In this document: one piece after another, positions 1 to 7,332 of the stretch
Layout of the letters: each line of letters begins with the position of its first letter
Position numbering within the stretch: position 1 is the stretch's first letter
Source of the DNA: an uncultured Clostridium sp.
GTDB taxonomy: Bacteria > Bacillota > Clostridia > TANB77 > CAG-508
Direction: 5' to 3'
DNA length: 9,332 nucleotides
Assembly (NCBI GenBank): GCA_900556695.1
Contig: USQA01000038.1
Coordinates: forward strand, 1 to 9,332
Made by a program: the position numbers and the translations under genes
Notes under the pieces: generated by a model
Told to the model about the DNA's origin: nothing
The model's database searches: none
Seen by the model: the letters and a program-made list of their open reading frames with translations, nothing else

Positions 1-838
1 GTAAGGAGTGAACTAATGATATTGTTTTATTAGAAGCTGGTATTGAAGGTTGATTTAAATCGTTATCCTCTAGAGAAAGAGATTTACTAGATTTACCACT
101 TTTTATACTAGTTTCTATATAATCTTTTAAACAATCAATTAGATAAAATATTTCATTCTTAAAATCTTCTATATTGTACGTGAACTTTTTAGAAGGTCGT
201 ATATCAGTTAAATGATTTTCTATAGACATATTTATATATGAATTTAATGTTTCCCATTTTTTGGATTCTTCATTACTAATATTGTCTGGAATCTGCAAAG
301 ATAGAGAATCATTTGACGGAAGATTTGACGCGAAAGATTTAGGATTTCTAGAATTCTTTTTTCTAGATACTTGATTTTCAGTCAAATGTTCTAATTCATG
401 TATATTATGATTAGTTGAATCTTCAACTGCAAGTGTAATAGATAAACCTGTTGAAAATTTATTATATTCTTTGAATGTGTTTTCGATTTTCTTTTTATAT
501 TCTAATGCTTCTTCTTTATTAGAATTTGGGATAATTATTGAAATTTCATCTCCACCGATTCTAGATATTAAAGCATTATTTGGTAAACAATTTTTTATGA
601 TTTTTAATCCGTTTTTTAAAGCTTCGTCTCCGGCTTCTTTACCGTATAAATCATTTATAGCTCTTAATTTATTAAAATCTCCATAAATATATGCAAATGG
701 AGATTGATGAGATTCAAAGTAGTGTGAAATAACATTTGTATAATATTCCTTGGGATATATTTGTAATCCAGGAAAATCTGAAAATATTATTTTTGATAAC
801 TTGGTTCTGAAATCATTGATTTCTTTATTATTATACAT
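1..838 (-). CDS. GGDEF-domain protein, partial (C-terminus beyond the left edge)
   Basis: The minus strand is open for 279 codons from an ATG at 838 down to the window edge, so the C-terminus is missing. AAGGAGG (850-844) lies five bases before this ATG and fixes the start. Another ATG at 843 is in a different frame. Residues about 48-165 look like a GGDEF (diguanylate cyclase) domain: the metal-ligand Asp is D54 in GDFNKL, the guanine-contacting positions match N62 and D71, and the signature is RIGGDEIS (GGDEI at 95-99, final Phe replaced by Ile). The inhibitory RxxD site five residues before the signature is absent (PNNA there). The end of the domain is weak, with only a K-x2-RN-like remnant near 160-165. 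A Ser/Asn-rich linker (about 165-195) and a probably helical region (about 222-248) follow. No signal peptide or membrane segment is seen. It probably makes or senses a cyclic dinucleotide, but activity is uncertain. Confidence 0.85.
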   Translation of the reverse strand, partial: MYNNKEINDFRTKLSKIIFSDFPGLQIYPKEYYTNVISHYFESHQSPFAYIYGDFNKLRAINDLYGKEAGDEALKNGLKIIKNCLPNNALISRIGGDEISIIIPNSNKEEALEYKKKIENTFKEYNKFSTGLSITLAVEDSTNHNIHELEHLTENQVSRKKNSRNPKSFASNLPSNDSLSLQIPDNISNEESKKWETLNSYINMSIENHLTDIRPSKKFTYNIEDFKNEIFYLIDCLKDYIETSIKSGKSSKSLSLEDNDLNQPSIPASNKTISLVHSL

Positions 839-843
839 AACAT

Positions 844-850
844 CCTCCTT
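844..850 (-). promoter_or_regulatory. Ribosome binding site of the GGDEF gene
   Basis: AAGGAGG on the minus strand is a full Shine-Dalgarno match, five bases from the ATG at 838. It selects that ATG over the out-of-frame ATG at 843. It would lie at the extreme 5' end of the transcript predicted from the promoter at 884-856. Confidence 0.85.
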
Positions 851-855
851 TTGAC

Positions 856-884
856 ATTATAGAATGGAAACATAAAACAGTCAA
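856..884 (-). promoter_or_regulatory. Sigma-A promoter of the GGDEF gene
   Basis: On the minus strand there is a -35 TTGACT (884-879), a 17-base spacer and a perfect -10 TATAAT (861-856). The -10 ends only about 17 bases before the start codon. Transcription would therefore begin near 849-850, at the first bases of the ribosome binding site, giving a leader of roughly 11-13 nucleotides. Confidence 0.8.
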
Positions 885-922
885 GAGTAATCCTAAAATT
901 AAGCAATATTAATACTAATCTG

Positions 923-1080
923 TTAAAACTATGCAAAAAGATATCTATTTAAAAGGTTCGTTCTCCAAGGCGTTTAAGACTTGCAAATATTCAAATTATA
1001 TATACACACTATAAATATATAAAGAAATAAATGCTTTAGGTCGAACTTGCTTTTAAATAGATATTTTTTTGCATATTTAA
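923..1080. repeat. Long imperfect inverted repeat; candidate structured RNA or MITE-like element
   Basis: Arm 930-960 pairs with 1042-1075 over 31 base pairs, broken only by a three-base bulge (1047-1049) and one G·U-type position (940/1065). The outer bases 923-928 can also pair with 1076-1080 with small bulges. Inside, 965-976 pairs with 1028-1040 over about 12 pairs with one bulge (1038) and two G·U positions (969/1035 and 972/1032). An 8-bp AT-only stem (996-1003 with 1015-1022) caps it. All three wobbles are G·U if the plus strand is transcribed, which mildly favours a plus-strand RNA. Alternatively, the long terminal arms, ~150-bp size, lack of coding capacity and TTAA at both ends (923-926 and 1077-1080) fit a MITE. 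There is no clear promoter just upstream. The structure is certain; its nature is not. Confidence 0.6.
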
Positions 1081-1107
1081 TATTTCATATATTGGCATTT
1101 ATATTTA

Positions 1108-1137
1108 TTGAATGTTGACTATATTATGTGATATAAT
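1108..1137 (+). promoter_or_regulatory. Promoter of the ogg-addB-pgeF unit
   Basis: TTGAAT (1108-1113), an 18-base spacer and a perfect TATAAT (1132-1137), preceded by TG at 1129-1130, give an extended -10 promoter. Transcription should start near 1144, leaving a leader of about 27 bases before ogg. The nearby TTGACT (1115-1120) is only 11 bases from this -10 and is not used as the -35 here. Confidence 0.7.
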
Positions 1138-1170
1138 TTATATATATTATATGAAAAGTGAGAAAGAATT

Positions 1171-2037
1171 ATGATAGAACAAATATATACATTAAAAAAT
1201 CCAAAATCTTTTGAGCTAAAAGATATATTTGACTGTGGGCAATGTTTTAGATGGAATATTGAAGAAGATGGAAGCTATACAGGAGTGTTTGGAAAAAATA
1301 TATTAAACGTTAAAAGAGATGGAAAGAACATAAATTTTAAAGGAATTTGTGATGGAAATATAGAAGATATAATATACGATTATTTTGACTTAAATAGAGA
1401 TTATGAAAGAATAAAAGAAACATTATCTGAAATTGATGAAAATATGAAAAAAAGTGTTTTATATGGAAAAGGAATAAGAATTTTAAATCAAGATTTATGG
1501 GAAACTATTATTTCTTTTATAATATCTGCAAATAATAATATTCCTAGAATAAAAGGAATTATTGAAAGATTATCTAAAAAATATGGTAGTGAAATAAGTT
1601 TTAATGGAAAAGAATACTATACTTTTCCAACACATGAACAATTAAAAGATGTTACGGTAGAAGATTATAGAAAATTAGGATTAGGATTTAGAGATATAAG
1701 ATTATATGAAACAACACAAATGATATTAAATAAAGATATTGACTTGGAAAAGTTGAAGAATAATTCTAATACTATTGAAGTAAGAGAAGAGCTACTTAAA
1801 CTATCTGGAGTTGGACCAAAAGTTGCAGATTGTATTTTATTGTTTTCAACATTAAAAAGATTTGAAGTGTTTCCAATTGATGTTTGGGTAAGAAGAGTTA
1901 TGAATGATTTATATATAAAACAAGAAGATGAAACAAAAGTAAGTAAAAAACAAATAGAAAAAATTGCTGAAGAAAAATTTGGAAATTTAGCAGGATTAGC
2001 ACAACAATATTTATTTTATTGGAGAAGAGAAGCGTAA
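1171..2037 (+). CDS. ogg: 8-oxoguanine DNA glycosylase / AP lyase (OGG1-like)
   Basis: This 288-residue protein should excise 8-oxoguanine opposite cytosine and nick the resulting abasic site, in base-excision repair. The N-terminal OGG domain has GQCFRW (23-28), matching GQSFRW of human OGG1, then a beta-strand region around 35-50. The middle carries SANNNI (119-124), equivalent to the SSNNNI segment whose Asn residues contact the orphan cytosine, and KLGLGFR (168-174). The helix-hairpin-helix is LSGVGPKVADC (211-221), with K217 as the Schiff-base lysine. D237 in FPIDVWV is the conserved catalytic aspartate. Such bacterial OGG1-like enzymes are known in Clostridium (the C. acetobutylicum Ogg). 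The ATG follows AAGTGAG (1156-1162) at eight bases. It is the first gene of a unit with addB, which starts two bases after its stop codon. Confidence 0.95.
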   Translation: MIEQIYTLKNPKSFELKDIFDCGQCFRWNIEEDGSYTGVFGKNILNVKRDGKNINFKGICDGNIEDIIYDYFDLNRDYERIKETLSEIDENMKKSVLYGKGIRILNQDLWETIISFIISANNNIPRIKGIIERLSKKYGSEISFNGKEYYTFPTHEQLKDVTVEDYRKLGLGFRDIRLYETTQMILNKDIDLEKLKNNSNTIEVREELLKLSGVGPKVADCILLFSTLKRFEVFPIDVWVRRVMNDLYIKQEDETKVSKKQIEKIAEEKFGNLAGLAQQYLFYWRREA

Positions 2038-2039
2038 AA

Positions 2040-5000
2040 ATGGGATTAAGAATTATCTATGGAAAACCAGGAAGTGGCAAAAGTCAATTTTGTTTTTCTG
2101 AAATTGCTAAGTTAATAGATAAAAAAGAAAGTATTTTTATTATTACTCCAGAACAATTTTCTTTTACAGCAGAAAGAAAACTTATGGAAGCAGTAAATAA
2201 AAATGCTGTTATTAATGCTGAAGTTATTACTTTAACTAGAATGGCATATAGAGTATTAAGCAATATTAGTGGAGAAATAAAACAAAGCCTATCTAAATGT
2301 GGCAAAGCTATGTTAGTATATTCGATATTAAATAAATATAAAAAAGAACTTGAGTTTTTAGGAAAGTCTGATGAGAATATAGATCTTGTAATTAGAACAA
2401 TTACTGAATTTAAAAAACATGGAATTACAATAAATAATTTAAAAGATGAAGTGGAAAAAACTCAAGATGCTTATTTAAAAACAAAGCTTTCAGATATGAT
2501 ATTATTATATGAAAATTTTGAAAATAAAATAGTTGATAATTATATTGATGATACAGATTTATTAACAATGCTTGCTAAACACTTAGATGAAGTTGAGTTT
2601 ATAAAAAATAGTATTATATATATAGATGAATTTGCAGGTTTTACTCATCAAGAGTATGAGATAATAAAAGGTTTAATAAAACATGCAAAACAAGTTAATA
2701 TAACAATTTGCGTAGATAACCTAAATCCTGCAATTAACCCAGATACAGATATATATTATTCAAATAAAATTACTTTATATAAATTAATTGACTTGGTAAA
2801 TGAAAATAACTTTAAATTAGAAGAACCAGTATTTTTAAAAGATCAATATAGGTTTAAAACAAAAGAGTTAAAGCACTTGGCTAATAATATTTATGAGATT
2901 CAATCCACAAAATATGAAGAAAATGTGGAAAACATACAATTATTTTTAGCCAAAAATCCATACTCAGAAATAGAAAATATTGCAAAAGAAATAAAAAAAT
3001 TAGTAAGAGATAAAAAAATAAGATATAAGGATATTTCTATTATTACAAAAAATATTGATACATATGCTTCATTAGTACGAGCTATTTTTAAACAATATGA
3101 AATACCTGTATTTATTGATGAAAAAAGAGATTTGAATCAAAATATAATTATACAATATGTACTTTCTATTTTAGAGATTTTAGTTAGAAACTTTTCTAGT
3201 GAATCAGTTTTTAGTTATATAAAATTAGGATTTTGTGAAATTGATGAAGATGAAATATTTAAATTAGAGAATTATTGCAACAAATGGGGAATTAAACAAA
3301 ATAAGTGGAAAAAAGACTTTAATATAGAGGTAGAAGATAAAAGTAAAAAACAAGAAGTAGAAAGATTAAATGAATTAAGAAAGCAAATTATAATGCCATT
3401 AATAGAACTAAAGGAAAGTATAAAAAAAGAGAAGACAGCAATAAATATAACAAAATCTTTATATGAATTTATACAAAATCAAAAAATAGAAGAAAAAGTA
3501 ATTTCTAGGATTTCTAAATTAGAAGAAGAAAAAAATATTGATTTAGCAAATGAATATAAGTCTAGTTATCAAGTGTTAATAGAAATATTAGATGAAATAG
3601 TGTTGATTTTTAATGAAGAAAAAATATCATTAGATAATTATAGTAAAATTCTAAAAATAGGATTAAAAAATAGTGGACTAGGAAAAATACCGGGAACGCA
3701 AGATCAAGTTACTTTTGGTGATGTTAATAGATCTAGAAGTCATAAAGTACAAAATATATTTATAATAGGATTAAATGATGGAAGTTTTTCAAGCATTAAT
3801 AAAGATGAAGGTTTCTTTAATGACTTAGATAGAGAAGAATTAAAACAAGATGGAATAGAACTAGCAAAGGGAACATTAGAGCAATTGTATGAAGATAATT
3901 TTAATATATACAAAGCATTCACAACAGCAGAAAATCAATTATATTTATCATATGTATCAACAGATAGTGAATCAAAATCATTAAGACCTTCTATGTTGAT
4001 AAATAAAATAAAAAAGATGTTTCCAAAATTAATAGAAAAAAGTGATGTTATAAATAAAGAATATGATTTATTTAATAAAGAAGTTACATATGAAGAATTA
4101 ATAGAAAACATAGATAAAATTAGAAGCGGAGAAAGTATAGATAAAATTTGGTATGAAATATATAACTATTATAAATCTCAAAATGAATGGAAAGAAAAAT
4201 TATTTGAAGATTTAGAAGGTTTAAGATATAGTAATTTGCCTAATCAAATAAAAAAAGCAAATATTGACAAATTATATGGAAACAAACTAAACACAAGTGT
4301 ATCTCAGTTAGAAAGATATAGAAGTTGCCCTTTTTCATATTACTTACAATATGGATTAAAACTAAAAGAAAAAGAAGAACTAAAAATACAAAGTTTTAAT
4401 ACAGGTTCTTTTATGCATGAGACAATAGATGAATTTTTTGAATATGTACGAGAAGAACAAATATTATTAACGCAAATTGAAGAAGATAAAATTAAAGAAA
4501 TTGTTTCACAAATTATTGATAAAAATTTGAATTTAAGCAAAAATTATATATTTACAGCAACAGCAAAATATAAAGTTTTAGTAAAAAGATTAAAAAGAAT
4601 TGTAAGTAAAGCATTAAAATATATTATAGAGACATTAATATATAGTGATTTTGATATAGAAGGAACAGAGATTGAATTTAATAAAAAAGGAAAATATCCT
4701 CCAATTGTTTTGGAATTAGATAATGGAAAAAAAGTTGAAATCACAGGAAAGATAGACAGAATTGATACAGCAGATTCAGATGATGGTAAATATTTGAGAA
4801 TAATAGATTATAAATCATCAAGTAAAAACATTGATTTAAATGAAGTGTATGCAGGTTTACAAATACAACTTTTAACTTATACAGATGCTATTTGTAAAGC
4901 TGAAGATATTATGCCAGCAGGTGTTTTCTATTTTTCATTATTAGAGCAAATGATTAAAGCAGATAAAAAAGTATCAGATGAAGAAATAGAGAATATGATT

Positions 5001-5399
5001 AGAAAAAATTTCAGAATGAAAGGCTTAATATTAGCAGATGTAAAAATTATTAAGATGAATGACAACACATTAAAAACAGGTAGTTCAAAAATCGTGCCAG
5101 CAGCTATTACTCAATCTGGGACTGTAAACGAAAAATGGACAAATGGTGTTAATAAGGAACAGTTCAAAATATTACAAGATTATATAGACAAAACAATAAA
5201 GGATATTTCTAAAGAAATTTTAAGTGGAAAAATTGACTTAAAACCATATAACAAAAAGGGAAAGACTCCTTGTGAGTATTGTTCGTATAAATCAATATGT
5301 GGATTTAATACAAAGCAAAATGGAAATCAATATAATTATATTGATAAAAAATCAAAAGATGATTTAATAAAGATGATGAAACAAGAAATGGATAATTAG
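2040..5399 (+). CDS. addB: AddB, nuclease/helicase-like subunit of the AddAB (RexAB) complex
   Basis: The 1119-residue protein is the AddB partner of AddA in the ATP-dependent complex that processes double-strand breaks for recombination; B. subtilis AddB is about 1166 residues. The ATG at 2040 is preferred because MGLRIIYGKPGSGKS is the usual AddB beginning; an in-frame TTG at 2019 overlaps ogg. Walker A GKPGSGKS is at 8-15 and a Walker-B-like YIDEFAGF lies near 200. The degenerate helicase C-terminal part has GDVNRSRSHKV (560-570) and IIGLNDG (575-581). The RecB-type nuclease is at about 760-1095: GKIDRID with D906, IDYKS with D923 and K925, and Q943/Y947. Four cysteines (C763; C1078, C1081 and C1087 in CX2CX5C) match the known 4Fe-4S staple of AddB. 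The ribosome site is weak, so translation may be coupled to ogg. addA is not in the window. Confidence 0.96.
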   Translation: MGLRIIYGKPGSGKSQFCFSEIAKLIDKKESIFIITPEQFSFTAERKLMEAVNKNAVINAEVITLTRMAYRVLSNISGEIKQSLSKCGKAMLVYSILNKYKKELEFLGKSDENIDLVIRTITEFKKHGITINNLKDEVEKTQDAYLKTKLSDMILLYENFENKIVDNYIDDTDLLTMLAKHLDEVEFIKNSIIYIDEFAGFTHQEYEIIKGLIKHAKQVNITICVDNLNPAINPDTDIYYSNKITLYKLIDLVNENNFKLEEPVFLKDQYRFKTKELKHLANNIYEIQSTKYEENVENIQLFLAKNPYSEIENIAKEIKKLVRDKKIRYKDISIITKNIDTYASLVRAIFKQYEIPVFIDEKRDLNQNIIIQYVLSILEILVRNFSSESVFSYIKLGFCEIDEDEIFKLENYCNKWGIKQNKWKKDFNIEVEDKSKKQEVERLNELRKQIIMPLIELKESIKKEKTAINITKSLYEFIQNQKIEEKVISRISKLEEEKNIDLANEYKSSYQVLIEILDEIVLIFNEEKISLDNYSKILKIGLKNSGLGKIPGTQDQVTFGDVNRSRSHKVQNIFIIGLNDGSFSSINKDEGFFNDLDREELKQDGIELAKGTLEQLYEDNFNIYKAFTTAENQLYLSYVSTDSESKSLRPSMLINKIKKMFPKLIEKSDVINKEYDLFNKEVTYEELIENIDKIRSGESIDKIWYEIYNYYKSQNEWKEKLFEDLEGLRYSNLPNQIKKANIDKLYGNKLNTSVSQLERYRSCPFSYYLQYGLKLKEKEELKIQSFNTGSFMHETIDEFFEYVREEQILLTQIEEDKIKEIVSQIIDKNLNLSKNYIFTATAKYKVLVKRLKRIVSKALKYIIETLIYSDFDIEGTEIEFNKKGKYPPIVLELDNGKKVEITGKIDRIDTADSDDGKYLRIIDYKSSSKNIDLNEVYAGLQIQLLTYTDAICKAEDIMPAGVFYFSLLEQMIKADKKVSDEEIENMIRKNFRMKGLILADVKIIKMNDNTLKTGSSKIVPAAITQSGTVNEKWTNGVNKEQFKILQDYIDKTIKDISKEILSGKIDLKPYNKKGKTPCEYCSYKSICGFNTKQNGNQYNYIDKKSKDDLIKMMKQEMDN

Positions 5400-5417
5400 A
5401 GATAAAAAATACAAGAG

Positions 5418-5423
5418 AGGGAG
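5418..5423 (+). promoter_or_regulatory. Ribosome binding site of pgeF
   Basis: AGGGAG lies five bases before the ATG at 5429, inside the 29-base gap after addB. No promoter is seen in this gap, so pgeF is probably read from the upstream transcript. Confidence 0.7.
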
Positions 5424-5428
5424 ATAAA

Positions 5429-6265
5429 ATGGATTTATCAAATAAAAATGTAATACACATTAAGAAAAATGGAATTGAATATTTACAATTTAGAAAATTG
5501 CTTGAATATTCAGACATTATAAAACATGCCTATTCTTTAGGTATAGATAAAAACTTTAGAACAGCAAGAGCTAACAAAGAAAACTTACAAAAAGAAGAAT
5601 TAGAAAAAGCATTAAAAGATTATGAAAAGTTAGGTAGTGCGGTTGGAATTGATATAAAATCTATGGCAAAACCAAATCAAAATCATACGGACAATATACA
5701 GATAATAAATAAAAAAGTATTAGAAGATAAACCAGATTTTAATTTAGAAGAGTACAATCAAACAGATGGATTAATTACAAATAAACCAGGAATTGCTTTG
5801 GGTTCAACAAATGCAGATTGTATATTAATATATATTTTTGATCCTGTAAAAAAAGTAATAGCAAATGTGCATTCAGGATGGAAAGGCACATTTCAAAAAA
5901 TAGGAGAAAAAGCAGCAAAGAAAATGATAAAAGAATATGATTGTAATCCACAAGACTTAATTGTATGTATGTGTCCAAGCATTAGAAAATGTCATTTTGA
6001 AGTAGGAGAAGAAGTAGCAAAAGAATGTAAAAAAATATTTGAATATACAGGAAAAATAAATGATATAATGGAACAAACATCAGAAGATAAATGGCATATA
6101 GATACAATATTAATAAACAGAATATTATTTAAAAATTTAGGACTAAAAGAAGAAAATATAATAGATAGTGGTTTATGTAGTGTATGTAATTCTGATATAA
6201 TACACTCATTTAGAGTAGAAAAAGAAGGATATGGGTTAGCAACAGCATTAATCGAATTGACATAG
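5429..6265 (+). CDS. pgeF: PgeF/YlmD family purine nucleoside phosphorylase (LACC1-type, formerly 'polyphenol oxidase')
   Basis: This 278-residue cytoplasmic protein belongs to the DUF152 / YfiH-YlmD-LACC1 family. Members are zinc enzymes that phosphorolyse adenosine, inosine and related nucleosides and can deaminate adenosine; older annotations call them laccases, and the E. coli member has also been linked to peptidoglycan editing. The three family metal ligands are present: H86 (QNHTDNI), C131 (NADCILIY) and H148 (NVHSGWKG). The flanking CPSIRKCHFEVG (182-193) and the C-terminal CSVCNSDIIHSFR (250-262) match family motifs. Length is normal. It lies 29 bases after addB. Its TAG stop provides the first G of the GGGGACGGAC repeat, so that element was acquired exactly at the gene end. 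The substrate cannot be told from sequence. Confidence 0.9.
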   Translation: MDLSNKNVIHIKKNGIEYLQFRKLLEYSDIIKHAYSLGIDKNFRTARANKENLQKEELEKALKDYEKLGSAVGIDIKSMAKPNQNHTDNIQIINKKVLEDKPDFNLEEYNQTDGLITNKPGIALGSTNADCILIYIFDPVKKVIANVHSGWKGTFQKIGEKAAKKMIKEYDCNPQDLIVCMCPSIRKCHFEVGEEVAKECKKIFEYTGKINDIMEQTSEDKWHIDTILINRILFKNLGLKEENIIDSGLCSVCNSDIIHSFRVEKEGYGLATALIELT

Positions 6266-6307
6266 GGGACGGACCTTTTTGGCAATTTTTTGCCATTGGG
6301 GACGGAC
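6265..6307 (+). repeat. Paired GGGGACGGAC repeats flanking a small hairpin (REP/RAYT-like unit)
   Basis: GGGGACGGAC occurs at 6265-6274 and again at 6298-6307. Between them TGGCAA (6280-6285) and TTGCCA (6290-6295) form a 6-bp stem with a TTTT loop. A short G-rich tag beside a hairpin, lying between genes in an AT-rich genome, resembles the small palindromic units mobilised by REP-associated tyrosine (IS200-like) transposases. No transposase is in the window. The stem could also slow transcription between pgeF and the S66 gene, but it lacks a downstream T-run. Confidence 0.65.
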
Positions 6308-6322
6308 GTTTAAATATTTTAA

Positions 6323-6331
6323 AAGGAGAGG
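6323..6331 (+). promoter_or_regulatory. Ribosome binding site that decides the S66 gene start
   Basis: AAGGAGAGG at 6323-6331, with AAGGAG ending seven bases before the ATG at 6336, is a strong Shine-Dalgarno site. It shows that translation starts there and not at the in-frame TTG at 6279, which lies inside the repeat. Confidence 0.85.
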
Positions 6332-6335
6332 AATA

Positions 6336-7256
6336 ATGATAATTCCAAACAAGATAAAAAAAGGTGATACAATTGGAGTTGTAGCGCCATCAAATCCAAT
6401 TATAGGAGATAATATAGAAGAAATAAAAAGGGCAAAAGAAATAGTTGAAGCAGATGGATTTAAAGTAAAGTTTTCAAAAAATTTATTTTCTAATACAAAT
6501 GGATACACGGGAACAGCAAAAGAAAAAGCAGAAGACATAAATAATATGTTTGCAGATAAAGAAATAAAAATGATATGGTGTGCAAAAGGCGGAAACAATT
6601 CGAATAGCACATTTGAATATTTAGATTTTGAAACTATAAAAAATAATCCCAAAATCATTTGTGGTTATAGTGATATAACATCGTTAACAAATATAATTAC
6701 AGAAAAAACAGGACTTGTAACATTCAGTAGCACGAATTTTAAAACAATAGCAACAGATGAAACAGATTATAGTTACAAAGATGCAATAAAAAGATTTGTA
6801 GATGGTGACTTAAAACTTGGAAAAGAAGAGAGTGGATATAAAACAATAAAAAAAGGAATAGTAGAAGGTCAACTAATAGGTGGGAATTTATCTCTTATAA
6901 GAGGATTGACAAGTGGAAAATATACAATAGATTTTACAGATAAGATTTTGTTTATAGAAGAATTAGGATTCGAAGCAGATCCAGCTATGACAAGTAATAA
7001 TTTATATTTTATGAAACAAAATAGAGTGTTTGATAAAATAAAAGGATTATGGATAGGAAATTATGAACATGAAAGTGGTGTGTCTTTAGAAAAAATAGTA
7101 TTAGATGTTATTGGAGATGACTGTAATTTTCCAATTGTAAAATCAAATAATTTTGGACATATAGAAAGAAAAACTACAATTCCAATTGGTACAAAAGCTA
7201 GAATAGATACAAGTAAAGAAGAAAAGGTTGAATTAATAGAACAATGTGTCAAATAA
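6336..7256 (+). CDS. S66 family serine peptidase (MccF-like / LD-carboxypeptidase)
   Basis: This 306-residue cytoplasmic protein has the S66 Ser-Glu-His triad: nucleophile S112 in ICGYSDIT, E208 in LFIEELG and H275 in NNFGHIERKT. These correspond in order and spacing to S115, E217 and H285 of Pseudomonas LD-carboxypeptidase A. The N-terminus (KKGDTIGVVAPSNP, 8-21) is typical. The GGNNSN segment (85-90), followed by a YLDF motif, resembles the MccF branch, whose members hydrolyse microcin-C-like aminoacyl nucleotides and give self-immunity. Other S66 enzymes remove D-Ala from murein tetrapeptides during wall recycling. Without a signal peptide, either an intracellular recycling or a detoxifying role is possible. 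The first 19 residues read from TTG 6279 are not part of the protein. It follows pgeF by 70 bases, across the repeat. Confidence 0.9.
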   Translation: MIIPNKIKKGDTIGVVAPSNPIIGDNIEEIKRAKEIVEADGFKVKFSKNLFSNTNGYTGTAKEKAEDINNMFADKEIKMIWCAKGGNNSNSTFEYLDFETIKNNPKIICGYSDITSLTNIITEKTGLVTFSSTNFKTIATDETDYSYKDAIKRFVDGDLKLGKEESGYKTIKKGIVEGQLIGGNLSLIRGLTSGKYTIDFTDKILFIEELGFEADPAMTSNNLYFMKQNRVFDKIKGLWIGNYEHESGVSLEKIVLDVIGDDCNFPIVKSNNFGHIERKTTIPIGTKARIDTSKEEKVELIEQCVK

Positions 7257-7263
7257 AAAATTA

Positions 7264-7318
7264 ACAAATTAAATAATATAATGTTTTGAGTTTTCTAATT
7301 GAATATTATTTGATTTGT
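7264..7318 (+). repeat. AT-rich inverted repeat (16-bp stem) before the uracil glycosylase gene
   Basis: Bases 7264-7279 pair with 7303-7318 over 16 bp. There is one U·G-type position (7270/7312) and only one G-C pair (7265/7317), with a 23-base loop. It lies between the S66 stop and the next gene. It lacks the GC-rich stem and T-run of a classical terminator. It might be a weak transcription-attenuating structure or an mRNA stability element. Confidence 0.45.
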
Positions 7319-7332
7319 AATAAGTTATAAAA

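Noticed and set aside
471..686. 71-codon plus-strand open frame
   Set aside because: It is antisense to the GGDEF domain, which has clear motifs.
923..1080. 6S RNA identity for the long hairpin
   Set aside because: The size is similar, but the large central bubble of 6S RNA is missing and there is no strong promoter before it.
1115..1120. TTGACT as the -35 of the ogg promoter
   Set aside because: It is 11 bases from the good -10; no other -10 lies at 16-18 bases.
2019..2039. TTG start extending AddB by seven residues into ogg
   Set aside because: The ATG at 2040 gives the standard AddB N-terminus; the extra residues are unlike the family.
6280..6295. Rho-independent terminator after pgeF
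   Set aside because: The stem is only 6 bp and is followed by TTGGGG rather than a T-run.
6279..6335. TTG start adding 19 residues to the S66 peptidase
   Set aside because: It lies inside the hairpin repeat, has no ribosome site, and a strong site precedes the ATG at 6336.
6248..6658. 136-codon minus-strand open frame
   Set aside because: It runs antisense over the S66 gene and the repeat and matches no recognisable protein; the plus-strand genes explain the DNA.
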